NCBI RefSeq assembly: GCF_029892565.1
Contig: NZ_JARXVH010000038.1
Span: 1 to 37,388, forward strand
Direction: 5' to 3'
Length of the DNA stretch: 37,388 bases
Source: Streptomyces pseudovenezuelae
Lineage (GTDB): Bacteria > Actinomycetota > Actinomycetes > Streptomycetales > Streptomycetaceae
The notes below the pieces were generated by a model, which worked only from the letters and a program-made list of their open reading frames with translations, searched no databases and had not been told where the DNA came from. The position numbers were made by a program, and so were the translations under genes. This document shows, piece after piece, positions 6,490 to 13,578 of this stretch (positions within the stretch are counted from its first letter, which is position 1; each line of letters opens with the position of its first letter).

Positions 6490-7551
6490 TTGGGGAAGGT
6501 CGTGCTCGTGACCGGGGTGGCCCGCAGGCTGGGGGGCCGGTTCGTACGACGGATCCAGCGTGACCCGCAGGTGGACCGGGTCATCGCCGTGGACGCGGTC
6601 CCGCCGGAACACCATCTAGGGGGCGCCGACTTCATCCAGGCCGACATCCGGCAGCCCGGCATCGCGCGGATCCTGGCCGAGACGGCCGCCGACACCGTCG
6701 TACACCTCGATGTGACGGCGATGGCGATCGGCAGCGGCAGCCGGACCACGGTCAAGGAGACCAACGTCATCGGCACGATGCAGCTGCTCGGCGCCTGCCA
6801 GAAGTCGCCGACGGTGCAGCGGCTGGTGGTGAAGTCCAGTACGAACGTCTACGGGTCGGCGCCCCGGGACCCGGCCGTCTTCACCGAGACGACCCCGCCC
6901 AAGTCGCTGCCCAGCGGCGGCTTCGCCAAGGACACGGTCGAGGTCGAGGGGTATGTGCGCGGGTTCGCGCGGCGGCGGCCGGATGTCGCGGTGTGCGTGC
7001 TGCGGTTCGCCAACATCCTCGGGCCGACCGCGGACACCCCGCTGACCTCGTACTTCGATCTGCCGGTGCTGCCGACGGTGTTCGGTTACGACCCTCGGCT
7101 GCAGTTCGTGCACGAGGACGACGTGATCGAGGTGCTGCGGATCGCCTCGCACGAGCCGGCGCGGGGCACGCTCAACAGCGGGACCTTCAACATCGCCGGG
7201 GACGGCGTCCTGTTGCTGTCCCAGTGCTCGCGGCGGCTGGGGCGGCCCACGGTGCCGCTGCTGCTGCCCGCGGTCACCTGGGCCGGGTCGCTGGTGCGTA
7301 CGCTGGGCATGACGGACTTCTCCCCGGAGCAGATCCGGCTGCTGACCCACGGCCGGGTCGTGGCGACGGACCAGATGCGGGAGACGCTCGGGTTCAAGCC
7401 GAAGTACACGACGGCGGAGACCTTCGCGGACTTCGCGCGCAGCCGGGGCCCCGGACTCCTGCCCCCGGAGGCCCTCGCGGGGGCCGTCGATCGGATCGCC
7501 GCGCTGCCCGCCCTGAGCGGCGGCCAACCCCCGACGCAGAGCGCCAACTGA
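6490..7551 (+). CDS. NAD-dependent epimerase/dehydratase-like protein (extended SDR), 353 aa
   Basis: A Rossmann-fold protein of the extended SDR/epimerase family. The nucleotide-binding turn is VLVTGVARRLGGRFV (residues 5-19), followed by the acidic VIAVDAVPPEHH and the ADIRQPGI strand. The substrate-side Ser is in VVKSSTNVYGSAP. The catalytic YxxxK motif is altered: at the matching place it reads FAKDT (145-149), so classical epimerase chemistry may be lost. The C-terminal part carries LRFANILGP and the substrate domain. TTG 6490 is used because GGAAGGAAG precedes it by 9 bases. It lies 14 bp before the acyltransferase gene, so both are probably one transcript. The role is unknown; a lipid or envelope step is possible. 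Confidence 0.8.
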   Translation: MGKVVLVTGVARRLGGRFVRRIQRDPQVDRVIAVDAVPPEHHLGGADFIQADIRQPGIARILAETAADTVVHLDVTAMAIGSGSRTTVKETNVIGTMQLLGACQKSPTVQRLVVKSSTNVYGSAPRDPAVFTETTPPKSLPSGGFAKDTVEVEGYVRGFARRRPDVAVCVLRFANILGPTADTPLTSYFDLPVLPTVFGYDPRLQFVHEDDVIEVLRIASHEPARGTLNSGTFNIAGDGVLLLSQCSRRLGRPTVPLLLPAVTWAGSLVRTLGMTDFSPEQIRLLTHGRVVATDQMRETLGFKPKYTTAETFADFARSRGPGLLPPEALAGAVDRIAALPALSGGQPPTQSAN

Positions 7552-7565
7552 GGAGCGCATCAACG

Positions 7566-8621
7566 ATGGCTGATGCCAAGGTCATTCCGTTCGACGACGA
7601 CCGGTCCCGTGCGGGCGCCGTACAGCGGCCGGTGCGGCGGCGGAGCGCGGGGAGCCGGCGCGGCAAGTCCGCGGAACCCACGCTGGTCCGCGAGGTACAG
7701 CCCCTGCCCAGCAGGGCTCCCGCGCAGGATGATGTTCCTGTGACGCGTGAGGAACAGCCGCCCGAGCGGCAACAGGACGACGGCGATCTGGAACGCCGGA
7801 TCGCGAGCGGGCTGTCCTTCCTGCGCCGCCGGCTCACCGGCGACTACGAGGTCGACGACTTCGGCTACGACGAGGAGCTGACCGACCAGGTCCTGATGCC
7901 GGCGCTGCGCCCGGTGTACGAGAAGTACTTCCGGGTCGAGGTCAAGGGCATCGAGAACATCCCGGCCGAGGGCGGCGCGTTGATCGTCGCCAACCACTCC
8001 GGGACGATTCCGCTGGACGGCGTGATGATGCAGATCGCCGTCCACGACAACCACCCCGCGAACCGCCACCTCCGGCTCCTCGCGGCGGACCTCGTCTTCA
8101 TGCTGCCGGTGGTCAACGAGCTGGCCCGCAAGGCCGGTCACACCCTCGCCTGCGCCGAGGACGCCGAACGGCTCCTGGGCCGTGGCGAACTGGTCGGCGT
8201 GATGCCGGAGGGCTTCAAGGGCATCGGCAAGCCGTTCAGCGAGCGCTACAAACTCCAGCGCTTCGGTCGCGGCGGCTTCGTCTCGACGGCCCTGCGCAAG
8301 GGCACCCCGATCATCCCGTGCTCGATCGTGGGCGCGGAGGAGATCTACCCGATGATCGGCAACTCCAAGACCCTGGCCCGCGTCCTGGGTTTCCCGTACT
8401 TCCCGATCACCCCCACCTTCCCGTGGCTCGGCCCCCTCGGCGCCATCCCGCTCCCCACGAAGTGGACGATCCAGTTCGGCGAGCCGATCCCGACGAACGG
8501 CTACCCGCCGGAGGCGGCGGAGGACCCGATGCTGATGTTCAACCTGACGGACCAGGTACGCGAGCAGATCCAGCACACGCTCTACAAGTTGTTGGTGCAG
8601 CGGCGGTCGGTGTTCTTCTAG
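7566..8621 (+). CDS. Lysophospholipid acyltransferase-family protein (PlsC/MGAT-like), 351 aa
   Basis: Residues 1-90 are a basic, low-complexity N-terminal region (RPVRRRSAGSRRGKS). The acyltransferase domain follows at about 105-340: VEVKGIENIPAEGGALIVANHSGTIPLDG holds the catalytic His144 and Asp151 in an HxxxxxxD spacing seen in MGAT-like enzymes rather than the HxxxxD of PlsC. GVMPEGFKGIGKPF is the glycerolipid-binding segment and GTPIIPCSIVGAEEIYP is block IV. It is expected to transfer a fatty acyl group at the inner membrane face. The substrate is uncertain. The ATG follows the epimerase stop by 14 bp, and a terminator closes the unit. Confidence 0.85.
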   Translation: MADAKVIPFDDDRSRAGAVQRPVRRRSAGSRRGKSAEPTLVREVQPLPSRAPAQDDVPVTREEQPPERQQDDGDLERRIASGLSFLRRRLTGDYEVDDFGYDEELTDQVLMPALRPVYEKYFRVEVKGIENIPAEGGALIVANHSGTIPLDGVMMQIAVHDNHPANRHLRLLAADLVFMLPVVNELARKAGHTLACAEDAERLLGRGELVGVMPEGFKGIGKPFSERYKLQRFGRGGFVSTALRKGTPIIPCSIVGAEEIYPMIGNSKTLARVLGFPYFPITPTFPWLGPLGAIPLPTKWTIQFGEPIPTNGYPPEAAEDPMLMFNLTDQVREQIQHTLYKLLVQRRSVFF

Positions 8622-8652
8622 GAGTTCTTCGTAGGACCCAAGCGGATACGAC

Positions 8653-8687
8653 GATGGGGGCGCCCTCCTGAGAAGGCGCCCCCATCG
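8653..8687. terminator. Bidirectional terminator between acyltransferase and rsbN
   Basis: CGATGGGGGCGCC (8653-8665 region) pairs with GGCGCCCCCATCG (8675-8687) around a loop of about ten bases. It lies between convergent genes. Confidence 0.8.
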
Positions 8688-8705
8688 GTCGGTTGAGCCG
8701 CGGAG

Positions 8706-9935
8706 CTAGTTCGCGTCCTCGCCGTCGATTCCCAGGCCTGGGAGCAGGCCGGGGAGGAGGGGCGGGATGGTTACGTCCGGTTCCGTGGTGGCGGACTTGG
8801 ACGGGGACGGGGAGGCGCTGCTCGTGGAGCCCGGTGGGTCGAGGAGGCCGCCCGTGTTGCCGCCGAGCAGGCCGTCGTTGCCGGTCTCGGCCGACTTGCT
8901 GGGGCTGGACGAGTGGCTGCCCTCGGAGGTGTTGCTGCCGGTGCTCGGGGTGGTCGAGCGGCCGGTGCCGGACGTGCCCGTGGACGCCGTACCGGAGCCC
9001 TGCCTGCTGCCGCCGCTTCCCGTGCCGCCCTGGGTGGGGGGCTTGGGGAGCAGGGACTGCAGCGGGGCGACCTCTTCGTCTATGGCGTCGAAGACCGAGG
9101 ACACCTGGTCGCGGACGTCGCCGAGTTGCACCGGCAGCCGGTCGCGGAGCGCGCCCCAGGCCTCGCGGTGCGAGCGTGAGAAGGCGTCGAGGGCCTGGAT
9201 GGGGCCCAGCTTGTCCGGGTCGCGCTCGTAGGCCTCGTGCAGCAGTCGGTGGCCCTCGGCCGCGTCGTGCTGCATGCCGAACAGGGCACGCCGGATCTCG
9301 CCCAGCGACTCGTGGTCCAGGTGACCACCGCGGTCGCGCTCCATCAGCCGACGGGCCTCGCTCAGGCGGTTGGAGGCCTGGTCGAGGTAGGCGACTCCGC
9401 GCTCGTCGTCGCCTTCGGACAGATAGTTGAGCTTGAAGTCCTCGATGCCGCGCTTGAGCCCGTAGAGCTGGTCACCGGGCAGCGCGTCCGAGCTGGCAGC
9501 GGCGACTCCGCCGAAGGCGCTCGCCGCGACACCGACACTGAGCCCGCCGGCGGCGAGGCCCTTGGTCAGCCGGGATCTCGGCCGCAGTTTCCCCAGCGGG
9601 CTCGCCCGGTGTGTGCCGCGGGCACGGTGGGAACGCTGCTCCGGTACCGATGGGTCCGTCGCCCCGCCCCCCGCGCCCTCCTGGAGCATGGCCTCGAACG
9701 CGGCCACCAGCTGAGCGCGCTGGATGACCTTCACCTCGGGGTCCAGCTTCGGTTTGGGCAAGTCGCCGAGACACTCCGTGAGGGCCATAAGGCGGCCCTG
9801 CTCGGTCTGTTCCGCAGCAGCCGGAGCCGGGGCCGGTCCTTCGGACTGCTCGGCCGCAGGGTCCCGGTCGGACTGCTCCTCCAGGGCCTGGGCGAAGGCG
9901 TTCGCCCGCCGGTGCGCCGATACGTTCGCGATCAC
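8706..9935 (-). CDS. rsbN: RsbN, membrane anti-sigma factor of BldN, 409 aa
   Basis: A single-pass membrane protein next to bldN, as in other Streptomyces, where RsbN holds sigma-BldN inactive. Residues 1-90 form the cytoplasmic sigma-binding part (MIANVSAHRRANAFAQALEE, then LTECLGDLPKPKLDPEVKVIQRAQLVAAFEAML). A basic linker precedes one membrane helix near 121-145. Outside is a DUF5667-type helical region (ALPGDQLYGLKRGIEDFKLNYLS), then a long Ser/Thr/Gly/Pro-rich tail typical of cell-wall-spanning linkers. The GTG at 9935 is chosen because GAGGAGG sits 9 bases upstream; the GTG at 9944 would abut the ribosome site directly. The gene is 233 bp downstream of bldN with its own likely promoter. 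Confidence 0.92.
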   Translation of the reverse strand: MIANVSAHRRANAFAQALEEQSDRDPAAEQSEGPAPAPAAAEQTEQGRLMALTECLGDLPKPKLDPEVKVIQRAQLVAAFEAMLQEGAGGGATDPSVPEQRSHRARGTHRASPLGKLRPRSRLTKGLAAGGLSVGVAASAFGGVAAASSDALPGDQLYGLKRGIEDFKLNYLSEGDDERGVAYLDQASNRLSEARRLMERDRGGHLDHESLGEIRRALFGMQHDAAEGHRLLHEAYERDPDKLGPIQALDAFSRSHREAWGALRDRLPVQLGDVRDQVSSVFDAIDEEVAPLQSLLPKPPTQGGTGSGGSRQGSGTASTGTSGTGRSTTPSTGSNTSEGSHSSSPSKSAETGNDGLLGGNTGGLLDPPGSTSSASPSPSKSATTEPDVTIPPLLPGLLPGLGIDGEDAN

Positions 9936-10064
9936 TGGCGGCACCTCCTCTCGTCATGACGGTCGACTCCCCTGGGACCCGGACGGTTGCCCGCCTCGAT
10001 CGCTTCCACACGATCGAGTGATCGGGCTTGGCCCGGACGTGTCCACAGGGAGCCTGCATCCCGC

Positions 10065-10093
10065 ACAACGAGCGGCGTGGCACTTGGGTTACG
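10065..10093 (-). promoter_or_regulatory. Candidate sigma-BldN promoter for rsbN
   Basis: Read on the minus strand, CGTAAC (10093-10088), a 17-base spacer and CGTTGT (10070-10065) resemble the CGTAAC / CGTT pattern I recall for sigma-BldN promoters such as bldMp1. It would start a leader of about 120 bases before rsbN, giving a feedback loop in which BldN makes its own inhibitor. The consensus is from memory. Confidence 0.45.
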
Positions 10094-10168
10094 GACGACG
10101 GATGATCGGATCGGGAAGTCAACGGACTTTCACTGAACGTGAGTTGGGTATCGCGGAGAGTGGCCCGC

Positions 10169-10942
10169 TCAGCGTGCGTCGTCCGGAAGGAGCCGGGCGA
10201 GCGTGCGCACCGCCCGGTACTGGAGGGTCTTGATCGCGCCCTCGTTCTTGCCCATCACGCGGGCGGTCTCGGCGACGGACAGACCCTGGAGGAACCGGAG
10301 CGTCACACACTCCTGCTGCTGAGGGTTGAGCCGTCGCACCGCGTCGAGCAGGGCGGCGTTGGAGAGGGACTCCAGGACGGAGTCCTCGGGCGACCGCTCG
10401 ACCTCGTTGGCGTCGAGCATCTCGCCGGTCGTGACCTCGAGCCGGAAGCGGCTCGACTTGAAGTGGTCGGCGACCAGGTTGCGGGCGATGGTCACCAGCC
10501 ATGCGCCGAAGTCGCGGCCCTGCCAGGTGAAGGTCCCGATGCGCCGCAGGGCGCGCAGGAACGTCTCACTGGTGAGGTCCTCGGCGGTGGCCTTTCCGCC
10601 CACCCGGTAATAGATGTACCGGTACACGGTGTCGCTGTACTGGTCGTAGAGGCGCCCGAAGGCGTCGGCCTCGCCGGCCTGGGCGCGCTCGACGAGGTCC
10701 ATCATGCGGGCGCTGTCACTGTCCGCGGCCGGGCGGCGCGCGGTGGTGGCGCCGGTGGTCCGCCCTCGTCTTCCGACGGCGGCGGTGCCGTCGGCCAGCG
10801 CATAGCACGGGCCGACGGGGGTGGTGGCTACGGCAAGGGCGGGGACGGCGTACGCGGTGGGGACGAAGCCGCGCAACAGGTCTTGGACCGTTGCGCGCAG
10901 CGTAGCCAGGCCCGAGGCGTCAACCCCGACGTGTGGGTACAC
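10169..10942 (-). CDS. bldN: BldN, developmental ECF sigma factor, 257 aa
   Basis: Extracytoplasmic-function sigma factor needed for aerial growth; it drives chaplin, rodlin and bldM transcription in Streptomyces. Residues 1 to about 85 are an unusual N-terminal extension (VYPHVGVDASGLATLRATVQ onward), as in the S. coelicolor pro-protein that is cut during development. Region 2 follows: DAFGRLYDQYSDTVYRYIYYRVG, then ATAEDLTSETFLRALRRI and the FGAWLVTIARNLVADHF stretch. Region 4 is near 190-250: LNPQQQECVTLRFLQGLSVAE with MGKNEGAIKTLQYRAVRTLARLL as recognition helix. The GTG at 10942 gives the known N-terminus. It is transcribed toward rsbN, and a BldD-like site lies 34-51 bases upstream. Confidence 0.95.
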   Translation of the reverse strand: MYPHVGVDASGLATLRATVQDLLRGFVPTAYAVPALAVATTPVGPCYALADGTAAVGRRGRTTGATTARRPAADSDSARMMDLVERAQAGEADAFGRLYDQYSDTVYRYIYYRVGGKATAEDLTSETFLRALRRIGTFTWQGRDFGAWLVTIARNLVADHFKSSRFRLEVTTGEMLDANEVERSPEDSVLESLSNAALLDAVRRLNPQQQECVTLRFLQGLSVAETARVMGKNEGAIKTLQYRAVRTLARLLPDDAR

Positions 10943-10975
10943 GGGACTCCCAGAGGCAGAGCTTCCATCACGTGC

Positions 10976-10993
10976 AGTGCGGGACCATTCACC
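10976..10993 (-). promoter_or_regulatory. Possible BldD box upstream of bldN
   Basis: AGTGC (10976-10980), 8 bases, then TCACC (10989-10993) matches the BldD half-sites with one mismatch. bldN is a documented BldD target in S. coelicolor, but the exact site is inferred here. Confidence 0.35.
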
Positions 10994-11257
10994 CGTCGTA
11001 GCGACGGAGGGGTACCGGTTTGCGTCTGAGGAGAATAACGCTTCGTGCAGGCGCTGCTACACCCAGTTGCTCAAATCATCGATTACGTCGCTTCTGTAAC
11101 CGATTGACGCACGATCAAGTACCGCAGAGTGACAGGTTGTTGATCGAATGCGTTCATGTTCAGTCAGGGAACGGGGCGTGTTGTGGCCGTGTGCAGCCAA
11201 CGTGACTGGACAGAGGGTTACGCGGGTAAGACCCGTGGATTGGCTGCGTTTGCCCTG
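10994..11257. other. Upstream region of bldN; no gene seen
   Basis: About 260 non-coding bases between bldN and the end of the SerB-like gene, both on the minus strand. It should hold the bldN promoter and regulator sites. The segment is less GC-rich than the genes (for example CAAATCATCGATTACG), as expected of a developmental promoter region. I could not place a convincing -35/-10 pair. Confidence 0.5.
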
Positions 11258-12202
11258 TTACCGGCGCCGACGGCTCAATGCGATCGCCGCGGCCGTGCCG
11301 CCCGCCACCGCGCCGACGCCGGCCGCCGCCGGGATGCCGACCTTCGCCGCCCTGCGGGCCGTGCGGTAGTCGCGCAGCCGCCAGTCCAGCTTGCGGGCGT
11401 GCTTGCGGAGCTTGCTGTCCGGGTTGATGGCGTAGGGGTGGCCGACCAGCGAGAGCATCGGGATGTCGTTGTGCGAGTCGCTGTACGCGGCGCAGCGGGA
11501 CAGGTCCAGGCCCTCCGCCGCCGCCAACGCCCTGACCGCCTCCGCCTTCGCGGGGCCGTGCAGCGGTTCGCCGACCAGCTTGCCCGTATAGACGCCGTCG
11601 ACCGACTCGGCGACCGTGCCGAGGGCGCCGGTCAGGCCGAGGCGGCGGGCGATCACCGTGGCGATCTCCACCGGGGCCGCCGTGACCAGCCACACCTTCT
11701 GGCCCGCGTCCAGGTGGGCCTGGGCGAGGGCGCGGGTGCCGGGCCAGATCCGCTCGGCCATGTACTCGTCGTAGATCTCCTCGCCGATCGACTGCAGCTC
11801 GGCGACGCGGTGGCCCTTGACGATCGACAGTGCCGAGTCGCGGGCGTCCTGCATGTGCTCGGGGTCCTCGGAGCCGGCCAGTCTGAACCAGGCCTGCTGC
11901 CAGGCGAACCTGGCGAGGTCGCGGGTCTCGAAGAACTTCCGCTTGTACAGGCCCCGGCCGAAGTGGAAGATCGACGCGCCCTGCATGACGGTGTTGTCGA
12001 GGTCGAAGAAGGCGGCGGCCTTGTCGTCGCCGAGCACCGGGAACTCCGGCTCCTCCACCGCGAGATCGGCGTCGGTGGCGTCTTCTGCGTGTTGGGCGTC
12101 CTGCGAGGACTTGCGGGCTGCCTCCGCCGAGGCCTCGCCTGCCAACACGCTTCGTGCCGTGGCGGAGCGCCTACGGGGAGTGAGCCATCCGAGAGCGGCC
12201 AT
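11258..12202 (-). CDS. HAD-IB (SerB-like) phosphatase with C-terminal membrane anchor, 314 aa
   Basis: A HAD subfamily IB hydrolase. Motif I is AAFFDLDNTVMQGAS (nucleophile Asp67, acid/base Asp69), motif II is the Thr in VWLVTAAPVEIA, and motif IV is CAAYSDSHNDIPML. The cap region includes IFHFGRGLYKRKFFE. Residues 1-55 are a variable acidic extension and 285-308 (VGIPAAAGVGAVAGGTAAAIAL) is a Gly/Ala-rich hydrophobic segment before a terminal RRRR, probably a tail anchor. Related Streptomyces genes have been called morphological-differentiation-associated. The substrate is unknown; phosphoserine-like or lipid phosphates are possible. It is divergent from the glutaredoxin-like gene. Confidence 0.85.
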   Translation of the reverse strand: MAALGWLTPRRRSATARSVLAGEASAEAARKSSQDAQHAEDATDADLAVEEPEFPVLGDDKAAAFFDLDNTVMQGASIFHFGRGLYKRKFFETRDLARFAWQQAWFRLAGSEDPEHMQDARDSALSIVKGHRVAELQSIGEEIYDEYMAERIWPGTRALAQAHLDAGQKVWLVTAAPVEIATVIARRLGLTGALGTVAESVDGVYTGKLVGEPLHGPAKAEAVRALAAAEGLDLSRCAAYSDSHNDIPMLSLVGHPYAINPDSKLRKHARKLDWRLRDYRTARRAAKVGIPAAAGVGAVAGGTAAAIALSRRRR

Positions 12203-12296
12203 GGCGTGAGCATAGCCAGTTTGTTCGGTGGCTTCGGAGTCGTGAGGTTTGGAGGCTGTGAACTCTCCGCGACCGGTCAGTTAAAGAGGGGTCACA

Positions 12297-12578
12297 ATGG
12301 CCGACATGAGTCCCCTCTTCCGGCGCAAGGCCGATCCCGGCGACCGTTTCGTCACGCTTGTCCGCAAGCCGGGCTGTCATTTGTGTGATGACGCACAGCT
12401 GGTGGTCGAGAAGGTCTGCGGCGAACTCGGCGTGCCCTGGGAGGCGAAGGACATCGAGCGGGATCCGGAGCTGCACGACCAGTACTGGGAGCAGATTCCG
12501 GTCGTCCTGATCGACGGCGCGCAGCACACGTTCTGGCGGGTGAACGAGGAACGTTTGCGCAAGGCACTGACCGAGTAG
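12297..12578 (+). CDS. Glutaredoxin-like protein (DUF836 type), 93 aa
   Basis: A small thioredoxin-fold protein: VTLVRKPGCHLCDDAQLVVEKV has the redox pair Cys27-His-Leu-Cys30, and QIPVVLIDG carries the cis-Pro loop. The length and the CHLC motif fit the glutaredoxin-2-like DUF836 family, which performs thiol-disulphide exchange with unknown partners. GAGGGG lies 6 bases before the ATG. It stands just upstream of the redox-controlled rex-hem operon, with about 235 bases between, so a link to redox balance is suggestive only. Confidence 0.85.
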   Translation: MADMSPLFRRKADPGDRFVTLVRKPGCHLCDDAQLVVEKVCGELGVPWEAKDIERDPELHDQYWEQIPVVLIDGAQHTFWRVNEERLRKALTE

Positions 12579-12717
12579 TCCAAAGGCCCCGTGAAGTCGC
12601 TTAGGATCGACGGCGAACGGGTCTTGGGGGCGGGATTAGCGAGGAGCGTGTGCTGTTTTGCCTCCAAGAGAGAAGCGCGTGACGCCGGTCACGTTGGCCG
12701 GGCAAATCGGACACCAT

Positions 12718-12739
12718 CTTTGTGCACGCGTTCACAAAG
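12718..12739 (+). promoter_or_regulatory. Rex operator (ROP site)
   Basis: The core TGTGCACGCGTTCACA (12721-12736) matches the Streptomyces Rex operator TGTGAAC-N3-TTCACA with one change in the left half. The palindrome extends to CTT on the left and AAG on the right. It lies upstream of rex, in agreement with known autoregulation: Rex binds when NADH is low and leaves DNA when the NADH/NAD ratio rises. Confidence 0.85.
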
Positions 12740-12748
12740 ACATAGCCT
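12720..12748 (+). promoter_or_regulatory. Candidate rex promoter overlapping the operator
   Basis: TTGTGC (12720-12725), 17 bases, TAGCCT (12743-12748) is a plausible -35/-10 pair. The Rex operator covers the -35 and most of the spacer, so bound Rex would block RNA polymerase. The boxes are imperfect. Confidence 0.4.
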
Positions 12749-12813
12749 GCTTTCGACGGGGCGGTCTGGGTTCGTGTGACCGCCTACAGCCCCGCTCTAC
12801 CCGCAGGAGCACC

Positions 12814-13578
12814 GTGGCAACTGGCCGAACTCACCGACCGGCGACCCGAAGCCGAGGGATTCCCGAGGCCACCGTCGCCAGGCTTCCGCTGTACCTTCGA
12901 GCGCTGACCGCACTGTCGGAGCGCTCGGTACCCACGGTCTCCTCCGAGGAGCTGGCGGCCGCCGCGGGGGTCAACTCCGCGAAGCTGCGCAAGGATTTCT
13001 CGTACCTGGGCTCCTACGGAACGCGCGGTGTCGGCTACGACGTCGAGTATCTCGTCTACCAGATCTCCCGCGAACTGGGCCTCACCCAGGACTGGCCGGT
13101 AGTGATCGTCGGCATCGGAAATCTCGGTGCCGCCCTCGCCAACTACGGCGGTTTCGCCTCCCGCGGGTTCCGGGTCGCCGCGCTGATCGACGCCGATCCG
13201 GCGATGGCCGGCAAGCCCGTCGCGGGCATTCCGGTGCAGCACGCGGACGAGCTGGAAAAGATCATCGAGGACAACGGCGTGTCCATCGGGGTGATCGCCA
13301 CCCCCGCCGGTGCCGCCCAGCCGGTGTGCGACCGGCTCGTGGCCGCCGGGGTCACCTCCATCCTGAACTTCGCGCCGACGGTGCTGACCGTCCCGGACGG
13401 CGTCGACGTGCGCAAGGTCGACCTCTCCATCGAGCTGCAGATCCTCGCCTTCCACGAGCAGCGCAAGGCCGGCGAGGAGCGCGCGGCCGAGGGCACCGGA
13501 CCGACCGCCGCCACCCGCGGCAAGGAGTCCGCGAAGCAGGGGCCCGACGGGGACGTCCCCGCCGTGATGCCGGCATGA
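12814..13578 (+). CDS. rex: Rex, NADH/NAD-sensing redox repressor, 254 aa
   Basis: A dimeric repressor that senses NADH/NAD ratio. Residues 15-85 are the winged-helix DNA-binding domain (IPEATVARLPLYLRALTALS, SSEELAAAAGVNSAKLRKDFSYLGSYGTRGVGY). The Rossmann domain starts with VVIVGIGNLGAALANYGGF (G100, G102, G105) and ends with the domain-swapped helix LSIELQILAFHEQRK. The GTG at 12814 is chosen because AGGAG lies 4 bases upstream and it gives the known MATGRTHRPATRSRGIPEAT start. It overlaps hemA by ATGA and carries its operator upstream. It is expected to regulate this operon, cytochrome bd and other respiratory genes. Confidence 0.96.
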   Translation: MATGRTHRPATRSRGIPEATVARLPLYLRALTALSERSVPTVSSEELAAAAGVNSAKLRKDFSYLGSYGTRGVGYDVEYLVYQISRELGLTQDWPVVIVGIGNLGAALANYGGFASRGFRVAALIDADPAMAGKPVAGIPVQHADELEKIIEDNGVSIGVIATPAGAAQPVCDRLVAAGVTSILNFAPTVLTVPDGVDVRKVDLSIELQILAFHEQRKAGEERAAEGTGPTAATRGKESAKQGPDGDVPAVMPA

